Source of the DNA: Chthoniobacterales bacterium
Lineage (GTDB): Bacteria; Verrucomicrobiota; Verrucomicrobiia; Chthoniobacterales; JACTMZ01
Assembly: GCA_018883245.1 (NCBI GenBank)
Contig: VEQL01000008.1
Span: 24,122 to 88,121, forward strand
DNA: 64,000 nt
Direction: 5' to 3'
Of this stretch, positions 57,551 to 64,000 are shown piece by piece. Under the pieces are notes generated by a model, which saw nothing but the letters and a program-made list of their open reading frames with translations, had not been told where the DNA came from and made no database searches. The position numbers and the translations under genes were made by a program. Position 1 is the first letter of the stretch. Every line of letters starts with the position of its first letter.

Positions 57551-58399
57551 CTAAAATTCGCCCTGCGACGTCTCGTTCCTCAGCGCCTCTTGGATCTTCA
57601 GCCTGATGTCGGAAAAATAGCGGCGCTTGAACAGCGCGAAACGCAACCCTGCCAATCCATCGAGAAAGCCGCATTTGATGACGTAGCCGATCACAAAATA
57701 CAGTGGCGCAAACCACCACTTGGCCAAGTTGCGATATTTGAAACGCTGCCGAGGAATGAGCTTCGACCATTCCTCCGGTCCCGCCGATGCCAGCCACATG
57801 CACCGGTTCGCCTCCCATGTCGAATATTCGTTGTGCCTCCAGATGTAGCTGTGCAGCCCGCGGTAATCATGATGCTCGAGATGCGCCTCGATCTTCCCGA
57901 TCTCACCTTCCAGCACGGGGTGCTCGTGCACTTCCATATCCAAGTCGCTCCACCACTCTTCGGGAAAACGCTCGTATTCCCCCGAGCCGACACGGAAGAG
58001 CGCCAGTTTGCAAAAGACATCACCGTGAAATAGTGGACGGCCCATGAACCAATCGTTGAAACTGATCCAAAACCCCGACTTTGTTGTCCGGGGCAACACC
58101 CGCTCGATTTCCTCGACGAACTCCGGCGTCACCCGCTCGTCTGCATCGAGAAAAAGCACCCACGGCGTCTGCCACACGTGATTTCGCAGTGCCCAGTTGC
58201 GCTTCTTGGGAAATTTTCCGTCCCAGCGGAAATCGAGAACCGTAGCGCCCGCCTTGTCAGCAATGTCTCGCGTCGCATCGTCACTGGCGGAGTCGATCAC
58301 GACAACCGCAGCAAAATTATCACCCAAAGAATCCAGGCAGGATGACAGATTTTTCTCCTCGTTCCGAACGGGGATACAGACAGTGACGGGCAATTTCAT
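57551..58399 (-). CDS. Glycosyltransferase family 2 protein
   Basis: A 282-residue GT-A enzyme: VTVCIPVRNEEKNLSSCLDS is the family start, LFLDADERV carries the metal-binding DxD, and YERFPEEWWSDLDMEVHEHP the acceptor region typical of WaaE/lipopolysaccharide-type beta-glycosyltransferases. A hydrophobic stretch near the end (WWFAPLYFVIGYVIKCGFLD) may bind the membrane. The ATG at 58399 is chosen; the upstream frame overlaps the acetyltransferase gene. Confidence 0.87.
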   Translation of the reverse strand: MKLPVTVCIPVRNEEKNLSSCLDSLGDNFAAVVVIDSASDDATRDIADKAGATVLDFRWDGKFPKKRNWALRNHVWQTPWVLFLDADERVTPEFVEEIERVLPRTTKSGFWISFNDWFMGRPLFHGDVFCKLALFRVGSGEYERFPEEWWSDLDMEVHEHPVLEGEIGKIEAHLEHHDYRGLHSYIWRHNEYSTWEANRCMWLASAGPEEWSKLIPRQRFKYRNLAKWWFAPLYFVIGYVIKCGFLDGLAGLRFALFKRRYFSDIRLKIQEALRNETSQGEF

Positions 58400-58409
58400 C
58401 CTGCAGATC

Positions 58410-58940
58410 TCACCGGTTCCCGAGTTCCCTTGCGGGATTCCCGGCAACGATCTTGTCTGCGGGGACATCTTTCATCACCACCGAGCACGCGCCCACGACG
58501 GCGCGGGCGCCCACATGGACTCCGGGGCCCACAAACGCATCCGCACAGATCCACGCTTCGTCGCCGATCGTGACCGTCACGCGCACCAGCGGCATCGAGG
58601 CCTCGCGGAATTTGTGGGTGCCGCCGCACAGATGCGCCCGCTGCGAGATGGTCACGCTCTTGCCGATCTTCATCGGCCCCAGATTGTAGAGCAGCGCGTC
58701 GAAGCCGACGGACGACCAGTCGCCGATCTCCAGATTCCACGGGATAAAAATCCGAGCCGAGGGATGAATATGGACCTGCCGCCCGACCTTGGCACCGAAC
58801 AAACGCAACAAAAGCCGCCTCCATCCCCAGCACAACCGCGGACTCCATCGGAACAGCGGCACGCAAAACGCCCATAGAAACCGCCCCGCCAACTCCTTGG
58901 GAGTGTATTTTGTGCTCCGGCGATTCTCCTCGATGTTCAT
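58410..58940 (-). CDS. WcaF-type polysaccharide O-acetyltransferase
   Basis: A 176-residue left-handed beta-helix acetyltransferase of the hexapeptide type, related to colanic acid WcaF. Hexapeptide turns are visible: VGRQVHIHPSARIFIPW, IGKSVTISQRAHLCGGTHKF, IGDEAWICADAFVGPGVHVG, ARAVVGACSVV. It would acetylate a sugar of the polymer. It lies between two glycosyltransferase genes on the same strand, with gaps of 1-10 bases. Confidence 0.87.
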   Translation of the reverse strand: MNIEENRRSTKYTPKELAGRFLWAFCVPLFRWSPRLCWGWRRLLLRLFGAKVGRQVHIHPSARIFIPWNLEIGDWSSVGFDALLYNLGPMKIGKSVTISQRAHLCGGTHKFREASMPLVRVTVTIGDEAWICADAFVGPGVHVGARAVVGACSVVMKDVPADKIVAGNPARELGNR

Positions 58941-58941
58941 G

Positions 58942-60021
58942 TCACGGGTTTCGACCCTTCAAAGCCTCTTCGTATAATTCCGCCATCTCTGCGGCGATCT
59001 TATTCCATCCGAACTCGGACTCCATCCAACGTCGTCCGCGCTGTCCCATCGCCGAAAGCGCATCGACTGGAAGTGCGCAGGCCTCGCGCAACGCCGCCGT
59101 CAAATCTCCGACCGTCGCCTCGACCCACCAACCGCATTGGTGCGAACGCAACCCCTCCCACGGACAGCCCTTGGTGGTGATCACCGGAACTCCCGCGGCC
59201 AGGGCCTCGCCGACCACCATGCCGAAATTTTCCGAGTGGCTCGGGAGAATGAACAAATCCGCCTCCGCATACCGGCTCCACTTTTCCCGATTGTCCGCCT
59301 CTCCCATGAATTCCCATGAATCGGCGATACCGTTGCGTCGCAGAAGTTCTTTCACCTCCGATGCATGTTGATCCTCATCCGGCCCCACGACGCTCATCAT
59401 CCAGCCGGCGGGTTGCAGGTCCGCCCATGCCTCCACCAAAAGCGGAAGACCCTTCTTGCGGTGGATACGCCCCAGGAAGAGTGCCTTCCTCTTGCGATCG
59501 CTCGCTCGGGAAGCGCCACGCGCATCGGGCAGATCGATGCCGTTTGGAATAATTTTCGCAGGGTTGCGCAACCCCAAGCGCCGGAACTGTGCCGCCTCGG
59601 CATCCGCGGTGGCGTGCAGCACAGCAGCCTTTGCCAAATCGCGTCTCTGGTAAATCCACCAAGCGAATCTTTTTTTCCAACGCCGGTGCCGCAAAGACCA
59701 CGGTTCCAACATGCCGCGCGGGCTGACAATCCGCGGTATGCCGGATTTCGCGGCGAGAATGCACGCCTCGTGGTTGCAACGAAGCCAGATCCCGTGGTCG
59801 TGCAGAATATCCGGCCGGAGGCCGTTGCGGCCGAGCAAGTCACCGAGCGGCCCCGTGTGCAGTTTCACACCGGGCGGCGCCGCCAAATCCGCCGGCAAGT
59901 CGCGCGTCCACAAGTGAACCTCCAAGCCGTGTTCCGCCAACGCCTTCGCCAAAGCCGGAACCGTGCGTGCCGGCCCGCCGGTCTGCGATCTTAAGCTATC
60001 GACGGTGTGGAGAACGCGCAT
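58942..60021 (-). CDS. Glycosyltransferase family 4 protein
   Basis: A 359-residue GT-B enzyme: MRVLHTVDSLRSQTGGPART opens the acceptor domain, DILHDHGIWLRCNHEACILA follows, and the donor domain shows KIIPNGIDLP, ALFLGRIHRKKGLPLLVEAW, the LFILPSHSENFGMVVGEALA core with its EALAAGVPVITT. Sugar unknown. The ATG at 60021 fits the family; its stop lies one base from the acetyltransferase gene. Confidence 0.87.
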   Translation of the reverse strand: MRVLHTVDSLRSQTGGPARTVPALAKALAEHGLEVHLWTRDLPADLAAPPGVKLHTGPLGDLLGRNGLRPDILHDHGIWLRCNHEACILAAKSGIPRIVSPRGMLEPWSLRHRRWKKRFAWWIYQRRDLAKAAVLHATADAEAAQFRRLGLRNPAKIIPNGIDLPDARGASRASDRKRKALFLGRIHRKKGLPLLVEAWADLQPAGWMMSVVGPDEDQHASEVKELLRRNGIADSWEFMGEADNREKWSRYAEADLFILPSHSENFGMVVGEALAAGVPVITTKGCPWEGLRSHQCGWWVEATVGDLTAALREACALPVDALSAMGQRGRRWMESEFGWNKIAAEMAELYEEALKGRNP

Positions 60022-60119
60022 GGGCAGGCAAAAATCGCCAGGGAGTCGGCATACGACCGAAAGTCAACCGAGGCTTTTGGAAAAAGCGGATATACTCGCT
60101 GTGTGTCATACCAGCTCCG

Positions 60120-60280
60120 AGACTAGAACCTATCCCAAAACCTGGCGCGGTGGCGTTGCATATGATTTTCGTTTGTGGCAAGGAGCAAGCGATGTGGCTG
60201 TATCCTCTGCGATACAGTCCCGAGCGCCGCGACGCAGCCACGGAAGAAAAGCGCCGCACCCCTCTCGGGCAGGGCCGGAT
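60120..60280 (-). repeat. Dispersed intergenic repeat, copy 2
   Basis: Contains the reverse of TTTTGGGATAGGTTCT at about 60125-60140 and CCCTCTCGGGCAGGGCC at about 60262-60278, both shared with the first copy at 53570..53720, with related words between. It occupies the gap between two genes of the polysaccharide cluster. It may be a non-autonomous element of an insertion sequence. Confidence 0.4.
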
Positions 60281-60320
60281 GGCCTCGTCCGGCCATTGCC
60301 GGATTTCACTATTTTCCGTG

Positions 60321-62081
60321 TCAAGCCGCGCGACCGAAATTCCCGACGGCCCGGCTTCCGACGGCCGCAGCCCAAATGCGATACCAGGTGACCAGCGGCA
60401 CAGGCGAAGCTTTCTGCGCCTCCTCGAGCATTTCGGCAAAGACATTTTCCATCCATCGGGAAAACGGAAAAACGAATCCCTTCTTCGGGCGGTTGCGCAC
60501 CCACTCGGGGATTTCCGGCACGGCGTCCAGGAGGAGTTGCTTGCCTTTTTCCAACCGGTATCCCGGCGGCAACTCAAGCAGCGCATCGGCCAGCCTGGCA
60601 TCGACGAAAGGCACCCGCAGTTCGATGCCCTGCGCCATGGAGAACACATCGCTATCGCGAAGGAGTTGGTTCCGCATGTAGCGGGTGACCTCCATCCACC
60701 CTGCGATCTCCGGCCCCGTGGCCGGTAAAAATTCCTCGCTCCACTCCGGAGGCGGCGGCCGCGTGCCGGCGAAGTGCCCGGCGAGTTCTTCCGCTTCCTC
60801 GGAAGTGAAAATGCCGCGCATGGCATGGAAGGCCTGCAGCCAAGACCCCTCCCCGCGCAGGAAGGCGCACAATCTCCGCCGGGGCGAGCCCGCGGTCGCG
60901 TTCCCGCAACATGCGGCGACGAACCTCCGCACCCGTGCCGGCAGCACCCCGTGCAAGAAGTGCAACTGCGGCACGCGTGCGAAGCTTCCGTAGCCCGCAA
61001 ACCACTCGTCACCGCCCAGCCCGGACAACACCACTTTGATACCTTCGCGCCGGGCCAGCTTGGACACGCACCAACTGTTGAAGCCGTCGATTGTCGGCTG
61101 GTCGATCGTCGCAAGGTATTCACGGATTTCCTCCGCCCCCTCCCCGGGCGTCATGCGCCATTCCGTGTGCAGCGCACCGAAATGCTCTGCCGTGCGCCGT
61201 GCCACGGCCGACTCGTCGAATTCGGGATCCTCGAATCCGATGGAGAACGTCCGCAGTTCCGCCTTCGGGCCGAGTTGCTGGCGGGCCAAGGCGAGCACCG
61301 TTGTCGAATCGATGCCGCCGCTGAGAAATACTCCGACCGGCACATCACTGACCAAATGACGCAGCATCGTTTCCTCGAGCGCACCGCGCGTCCGGCGCAC
61401 CGCCTCGTCTCGCGGCATCGTCCGGTGCCGGCGCAAATCCGGTTTGTGCCAGCGCACAACTTCCGCCCGTCCGTTTTTCCAACGCAGGAAATGCCCGGCA
61501 GGCACTTGACGGACTTCTCTGGCCACCGTTGCAGGTTCCGGCACAGATCCCCAGAGGAAAAAATCGCGCAAAGCCCCCGCATCGGGCTCGTCACCGGGCC
61601 GGCGCAGGAGCCGTGCTTCCGAGGCGAAGGCGAGATTGTCACCGTCGATGCGGTAATAGAGAGGCTTGATGCCGAATGCGTCGCGCGCGAGCAGAGCTTC
61701 GCCTGCGGACGGACGGTAAAACGCGAAGGCGAACATCCCTGCCAGTCTCGGCAAGCACGCCTCGCCTTCCAGATCCAGGAGTTCGAGCAGCACCGCTGTG
61801 TCGCTCTCCGCATCCGAACGGCCCAGTTCGCGGTAATTGTAAATCTCGCCATTGAAAACGAGCACCGAATCGGAAGCGTCGTCGCCGTTGCGCGGCGCGC
61901 GCGACATCGGTTGTGCTCCCCGCTCGCCGAGTCCGATCACCGCGAGACGCGTGTGCACCAGCGTCGCTTTGTCGCTGCGCCAAATTCCGGATCCGTCTGG
62001 ACCGCGGCGCGACAGGCCGTCGCGCAACACATTGGCATCCCAGTGCCCACCCGAACCGAACCAGCCGGCAATTCCGCACAT
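60321..62081 (-). CDS. asnB: Asparagine synthetase (glutamine-hydrolysing), AsnB type
   Basis: A 586-residue two-domain enzyme. The N-terminal glutaminase starts MCGIAGWFG (Cys2 nucleophile), with LSRRGPDGSG and LVFNGEIYNYRELG. The synthetase domain has the pyrophosphatase loop VFLSGGIDSTTVLALARQQL and LSGLGGDEWFAGYGSF. Paralogues of AsnB inside polysaccharide clusters often amidate a sugar or peptide rather than make free asparagine, so its substrate here is uncertain. It is transcribed with the glycosyltransferases. Confidence 0.9.
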   Translation of the reverse strand: MCGIAGWFGSGGHWDANVLRDGLSRRGPDGSGIWRSDKATLVHTRLAVIGLGERGAQPMSRAPRNGDDASDSVLVFNGEIYNYRELGRSDAESDTAVLLELLDLEGEACLPRLAGMFAFAFYRPSAGEALLARDAFGIKPLYYRIDGDNLAFASEARLLRRPGDEPDAGALRDFFLWGSVPEPATVAREVRQVPAGHFLRWKNGRAEVVRWHKPDLRRHRTMPRDEAVRRTRGALEETMLRHLVSDVPVGVFLSGGIDSTTVLALARQQLGPKAELRTFSIGFEDPEFDESAVARRTAEHFGALHTEWRMTPGEGAEEIREYLATIDQPTIDGFNSWCVSKLARREGIKVVLSGLGGDEWFAGYGSFARVPQLHFLHGVLPARVRRFVAACCGNATAGSPRRRLCAFLRGEGSWLQAFHAMRGIFTSEEAEELAGHFAGTRPPPPEWSEEFLPATGPEIAGWMEVTRYMRNQLLRDSDVFSMAQGIELRVPFVDARLADALLELPPGYRLEKGKQLLLDAVPEIPEWVRNRPKKGFVFPFSRWMENVFAEMLEEAQKASPVPLVTWYRIWAAAVGSRAVGNFGRAA

Positions 62082-62173
62082 AACGTCAGTCGTCTTTTAT
62101 TGGAGATTGCGAAGATCCGGCGCGCAGGAACCGCAAATAATCGCGGCTCAGTGTCGTTACTCATAAGCGGCAA

Positions 62174-63166
62174 TCAAGCCTCTTCTGCAACTTTCCGATA
62201 AATCCCCGCATATCGTGCGGCGACGACTTCCGGGCGGAATCGCTCGGCATTCCTGAGCCCCTTCTCAACCAACGCGGCCCTCAAAGCCGCATCTTGGACC
62301 ACCCGCATCACCGCGGCCCGGATATCATCGACCGAATACGGATCGACGAGCAGCGCCCCGTCGCCTGCCGCTTCGGGCAGAGAACTGATCCTCGATGTGA
62401 TCACGGGCCGCCCCGTGGCCTGAGCTTCGAGGATCGGCAATCCGAAGCCCTCGTAAAGCGACGCGAACACCACGATATCGCACTGCCGATACGCCTGCAC
62501 AAGTGCCTCGTCACTCACCGCACCTCGCGCGCAATAGGGGATGCCCAGCGCTTGGCACTTCGACCTTTGCTCGGGTTCCAAGTCACCGATGACATGCAAC
62601 CGGCACCCGGTGGGCGCGATCGCCTCCGCCACCCGCTCGACATTCTTGTTCCATTTCGTCCCCACTTGCAGAACGACCGGTGCCTGCTCGTTGAACGGTT
62701 TCGGGTCGTAAATGAATTCTTCGAACACACAATCGGGCACGACGACAACCCTTTCGGCCAACGGACCAACCCATTTCCGCAACTCCTCTTTCGTTGCCTG
62801 CGAGATCGTCGTCACTACCGCGGCGCGCCGCATCGGCCCGGTGAACCAGAAATATTTCAACAACGCCCGTTTCCATCCCGTCAGACGATCCAATGCCGCG
62901 CAATCATGGATCGTCAGCACCGTCTTCTCCGGCGGCAGCCCGAATGCGAGATAATGCGAATCGCCCACAATGTGATGCACATCCGCCTTTTGCTTCGATG
63001 CATGCCGCACGTTGCGCCAGCGAGGCAAGAACCCGGCGCTTGCATACGGCGCGGGACAAGACTCCACCTCGCAGTCCGGCGGCATGTGCCTCCGGATCTC
63101 GGCAAACAGCCGCTCGATGCTGAAATGCGACTCCAGCCGCTTCCGCTCGTGATGAATGATTTTCAT
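62174..63166 (-). CDS. Glycosyltransferase family 4 protein
   Basis: A 330-residue GT-B enzyme with HHIVGDSHYLAFGLPPEKTV, TTISQATKEELRKWVG, PVVLQVGTKWNKNVERVAEA and VFASLYEGFGLPILEAQATG, the donor-site signature of this family. Sugar unknown. It is the first gene of the leftward cluster; a four-helix-bundle protein gene in the same direction ends 44 bases before it. Confidence 0.87.
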   Translation of the reverse strand: MKIIHHERKRLESHFSIERLFAEIRRHMPPDCEVESCPAPYASAGFLPRWRNVRHASKQKADVHHIVGDSHYLAFGLPPEKTVLTIHDCAALDRLTGWKRALLKYFWFTGPMRRAAVVTTISQATKEELRKWVGPLAERVVVVPDCVFEEFIYDPKPFNEQAPVVLQVGTKWNKNVERVAEAIAPTGCRLHVIGDLEPEQRSKCQALGIPYCARGAVSDEALVQAYRQCDIVVFASLYEGFGLPILEAQATGRPVITSRISSLPEAAGDGALLVDPYSVDDIRAAVMRVVQDAALRAALVEKGLRNAERFRPEVVAARYAGIYRKVAEEA

Positions 63167-63210
63167 AGCGGCCGGGTAAAACGTGACCGTGCCAAGGTTT
63201 GAAGGTCGCG

Positions 63211-63564
63211 CTACGCGCGAAGGTGTTTTTGAAAACTTGCGATCTGTCGCGAGAGCATCTCGTAAGACACACGAAGCCTTTGTGCAGCGGTCACGTTGAG
63301 AATTTCGATATCTTCGGCAGCAAATGTCATGCTCCGCACCTCGCCAGCGGAACCTTTCGCCAAATCGAGAAAGTGAGCAAAATCCTTCTTGGTCCTCCTC
63401 TCGAAGCCCTCGCTGATATTATTCATCACCGAAAGAGCTGCCCGTTGCATCTGATCGCGAAAGCTGTAGTCCTTGCATGTTTGCAACGCCTTATAGACCT
63501 GTTGATTCAGGGTCCGGGCTCGCTGCCAGATTTCCAAATCTTCAAAGCGCTCTGCGAAGCTCAT
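63211..63564 (-). CDS. Four-helix bundle protein (23S rRNA intervening-sequence type)
   Basis: A 117-residue helical protein of the IVP/four-helix-bundle family (TIGR02436): RFEDLEIWQRARTLNQQVYK, RDQMQRAALSVMNNISEGFE, RTKKDFAHFLDLAKGSAGEV, RVSYEMLSRQIASFQKHL. Such proteins are common, often multi-copy and of unknown role; the first described lies in 23S rRNA intervening sequences. A pyrimidine-rich repeat lies just ahead of it. Confidence 0.88.
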   Translation of the reverse strand: MSFAERFEDLEIWQRARTLNQQVYKALQTCKDYSFRDQMQRAALSVMNNISEGFERRTKKDFAHFLDLAKGSAGEVRSMTFAAEDIEILNVTAAQRLRVSYEMLSRQIASFQKHLRA

Positions 63565-63639
63565 GAGCCGGATAATGGTCGAAGAGAAGCTGCACTATAT
63601 TGCCACAATCGTGCTCTACGCGAAAGCATTCGGCTTTGG

Positions 63640-63740
63640 CCCAACCACCTTCCCACTTTTCCACCTTCCAACCTTCCCACTTTGGCGCAGCCACCTCCCA
63701 CTTTCCCACCTTCCTACCTTCCCACTTTCCAACTTCTCAC
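63640..63740 (+). repeat. Pyrimidine-rich short repeat array
   Basis: The word ACCTTCCCACTTT occurs three times exactly (63647-63659, 63671-63683, 63716-63728) among close variants (CACCTCCCACTTT, CACCTTCC). Nearly all bases are C and T with only a few A on this strand. It lies between the four-helix-bundle gene and the insertion sequence, in a stretch with no gene. Confidence 0.75.
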
Positions 63741-63757
63741 CTCGGCAAAGCCGGTCC

Positions 63758-64000
63758 AGGTTCAGAACATCGGTAACGGAATAGGTTCAAAACATGGGTA
63801 ACACTTTTCGGCGATGGGCCGATGTGATGAGCATCGGTTCATGCCTTGGAAAGAGACCCAAAAGATGGACCAGAAAGTGATGTTTGTTCAACAAGCGCTC
63901 AACCCGCAGGCCAACTTCCGGCAGCTATGCCGGGAGTATGGCATTAGTGCCAAGACCGGCTACAAGTGGTTGGAGCGTTTCGAGATGGGCGGGTTAAGCG
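63758..64000 (+). mobile_element. Left end of an IS481-type insertion sequence (truncated by the window)
   Basis: Two direct copies of a 20-base word with two differences, AGGTTCAGAACATCGGTAAC (63758-63777) and its variant at 63783-63802, precede the transposase gene at a 25-base period; such repeats with the motif GGTAAC are common at the ends of this IS type. The transposase begins at 63841. The other end lies outside the window. Confidence 0.65.
63841..64000 (+). CDS. IS481-type transposase, N-terminal part
   Basis: The frame from ATG 63841 reads MPWKETQKMDQKVMFVQQAL, then NPQANFRQLCREYGISAKTG and YKWLERFEMGGL, the helix-turn-helix start of IS481 family transposases that carry an rve integrase core downstream. 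Only 53 codons fit before the window edge, so integrity cannot be judged. Confidence 0.8.
   Translation, partial: MPWKETQKMDQKVMFVQQALNPQANFRQLCREYGISAKTGYKWLERFEMGGLS

Noticed and set aside
1..64000. CRISPR arrays, rRNA genes and a replication origin
   Set aside because: I saw no regularly spaced repeat-spacer array, no rRNA sequence and no DnaA-box cluster. The only short repeat arrays are the pyrimidine words at 63640..63740 and the IS end.

Overview
The window is GC-rich chromosomal DNA, most likely from a member of the Verrucomicrobiota. The evidence is a PEP-CTERM protein (17792..18382) beside a gene of the verrucomicrobial TIGR02597 type, heptose/KDO lipopolysaccharide genes typical of a diderm, and many secreted proteins of unknown function around ordinary housekeeping genes. 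This placement is inferred from family knowledge; no rRNA or marker search was possible.

Left part (1..17730). A leftward run ends in cdsA, dxr, an FmdB-type zinc ribbon protein, a zinc ribbon membrane protein and a truncated secreted protein. Facing away from it is a rightward run: tsaE, tsaB, a class B PBP2, a one-piece ABCG-like exporter, two envelope proteins of unknown role, a polyprenyl-phosphate sugar phosphotransferase, lnt, a YqgE/AlgH protein, an alkyltransferase-type protein without an ordinary start codon, and adenine deaminase. Most of these genes serve envelope assembly or tRNA modification.

Middle part (17.7..34.3 kb). An AT-richer patch holds the PEP-CTERM and TIGR02597 genes with look-alike promoters set almost on top of their start codons. 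Next come convergent menaquinone-type genes (hotdog thioesterase, menE-like) and a CAU tRNA. The most interesting locus follows: a leftward operon encoding a TIR-TM-Sel1 protein, a glycine-zipper lipoprotein, and a protein with an N-terminal RyR domain, a TPR/TRAFs-binding-like middle and a C-terminal class III nucleotidyl cyclase. It looks like a nucleotide-signalling or conflict system and is the main candidate for an undescribed system. After it lie rpsT, an Hsp20 gene remnant, pyruvate carboxylase, a fused SpmA-SpmB protein, a YkgJ-type protein and a VapBC pair.

Right-centre (34.3..55.5 kb). A leftward heptose/KDO operon (rfaE1, gmhB, kdsB) runs on into a family B DNA polymerase. Rightward genes include phoH and a nucleotidyltransferase. 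A complete BtuFDC-type ABC importer (receptor, ATPase, permease) follows, then an OsmC protein, secA (leftward), a small ArsR-type regulator and recG. Three TTCTGCAGAA dyads, one a perfect 36-bp palindrome, lie before arsR, before recG and about 0.5 kb after recG. A GH75-like lipoprotein closes this part.

Right end (55.6..64 kb). tRNA-Pro(GGG) is followed by a small protein and an internally deleted remnant of a nucleotidyltransferase-type partner. A leftward exopolysaccharide cluster follows: three GT4-type and one GT2-type glycosyltransferases, a WcaF-type acetyltransferase and an asparagine synthetase. Then come a four-helix-bundle protein, a pyrimidine-rich repeat and the start of an IS481-type insertion sequence cut by the window edge. 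The sugar transferase at 11.9 kb could start the polymer that this distant cluster builds.
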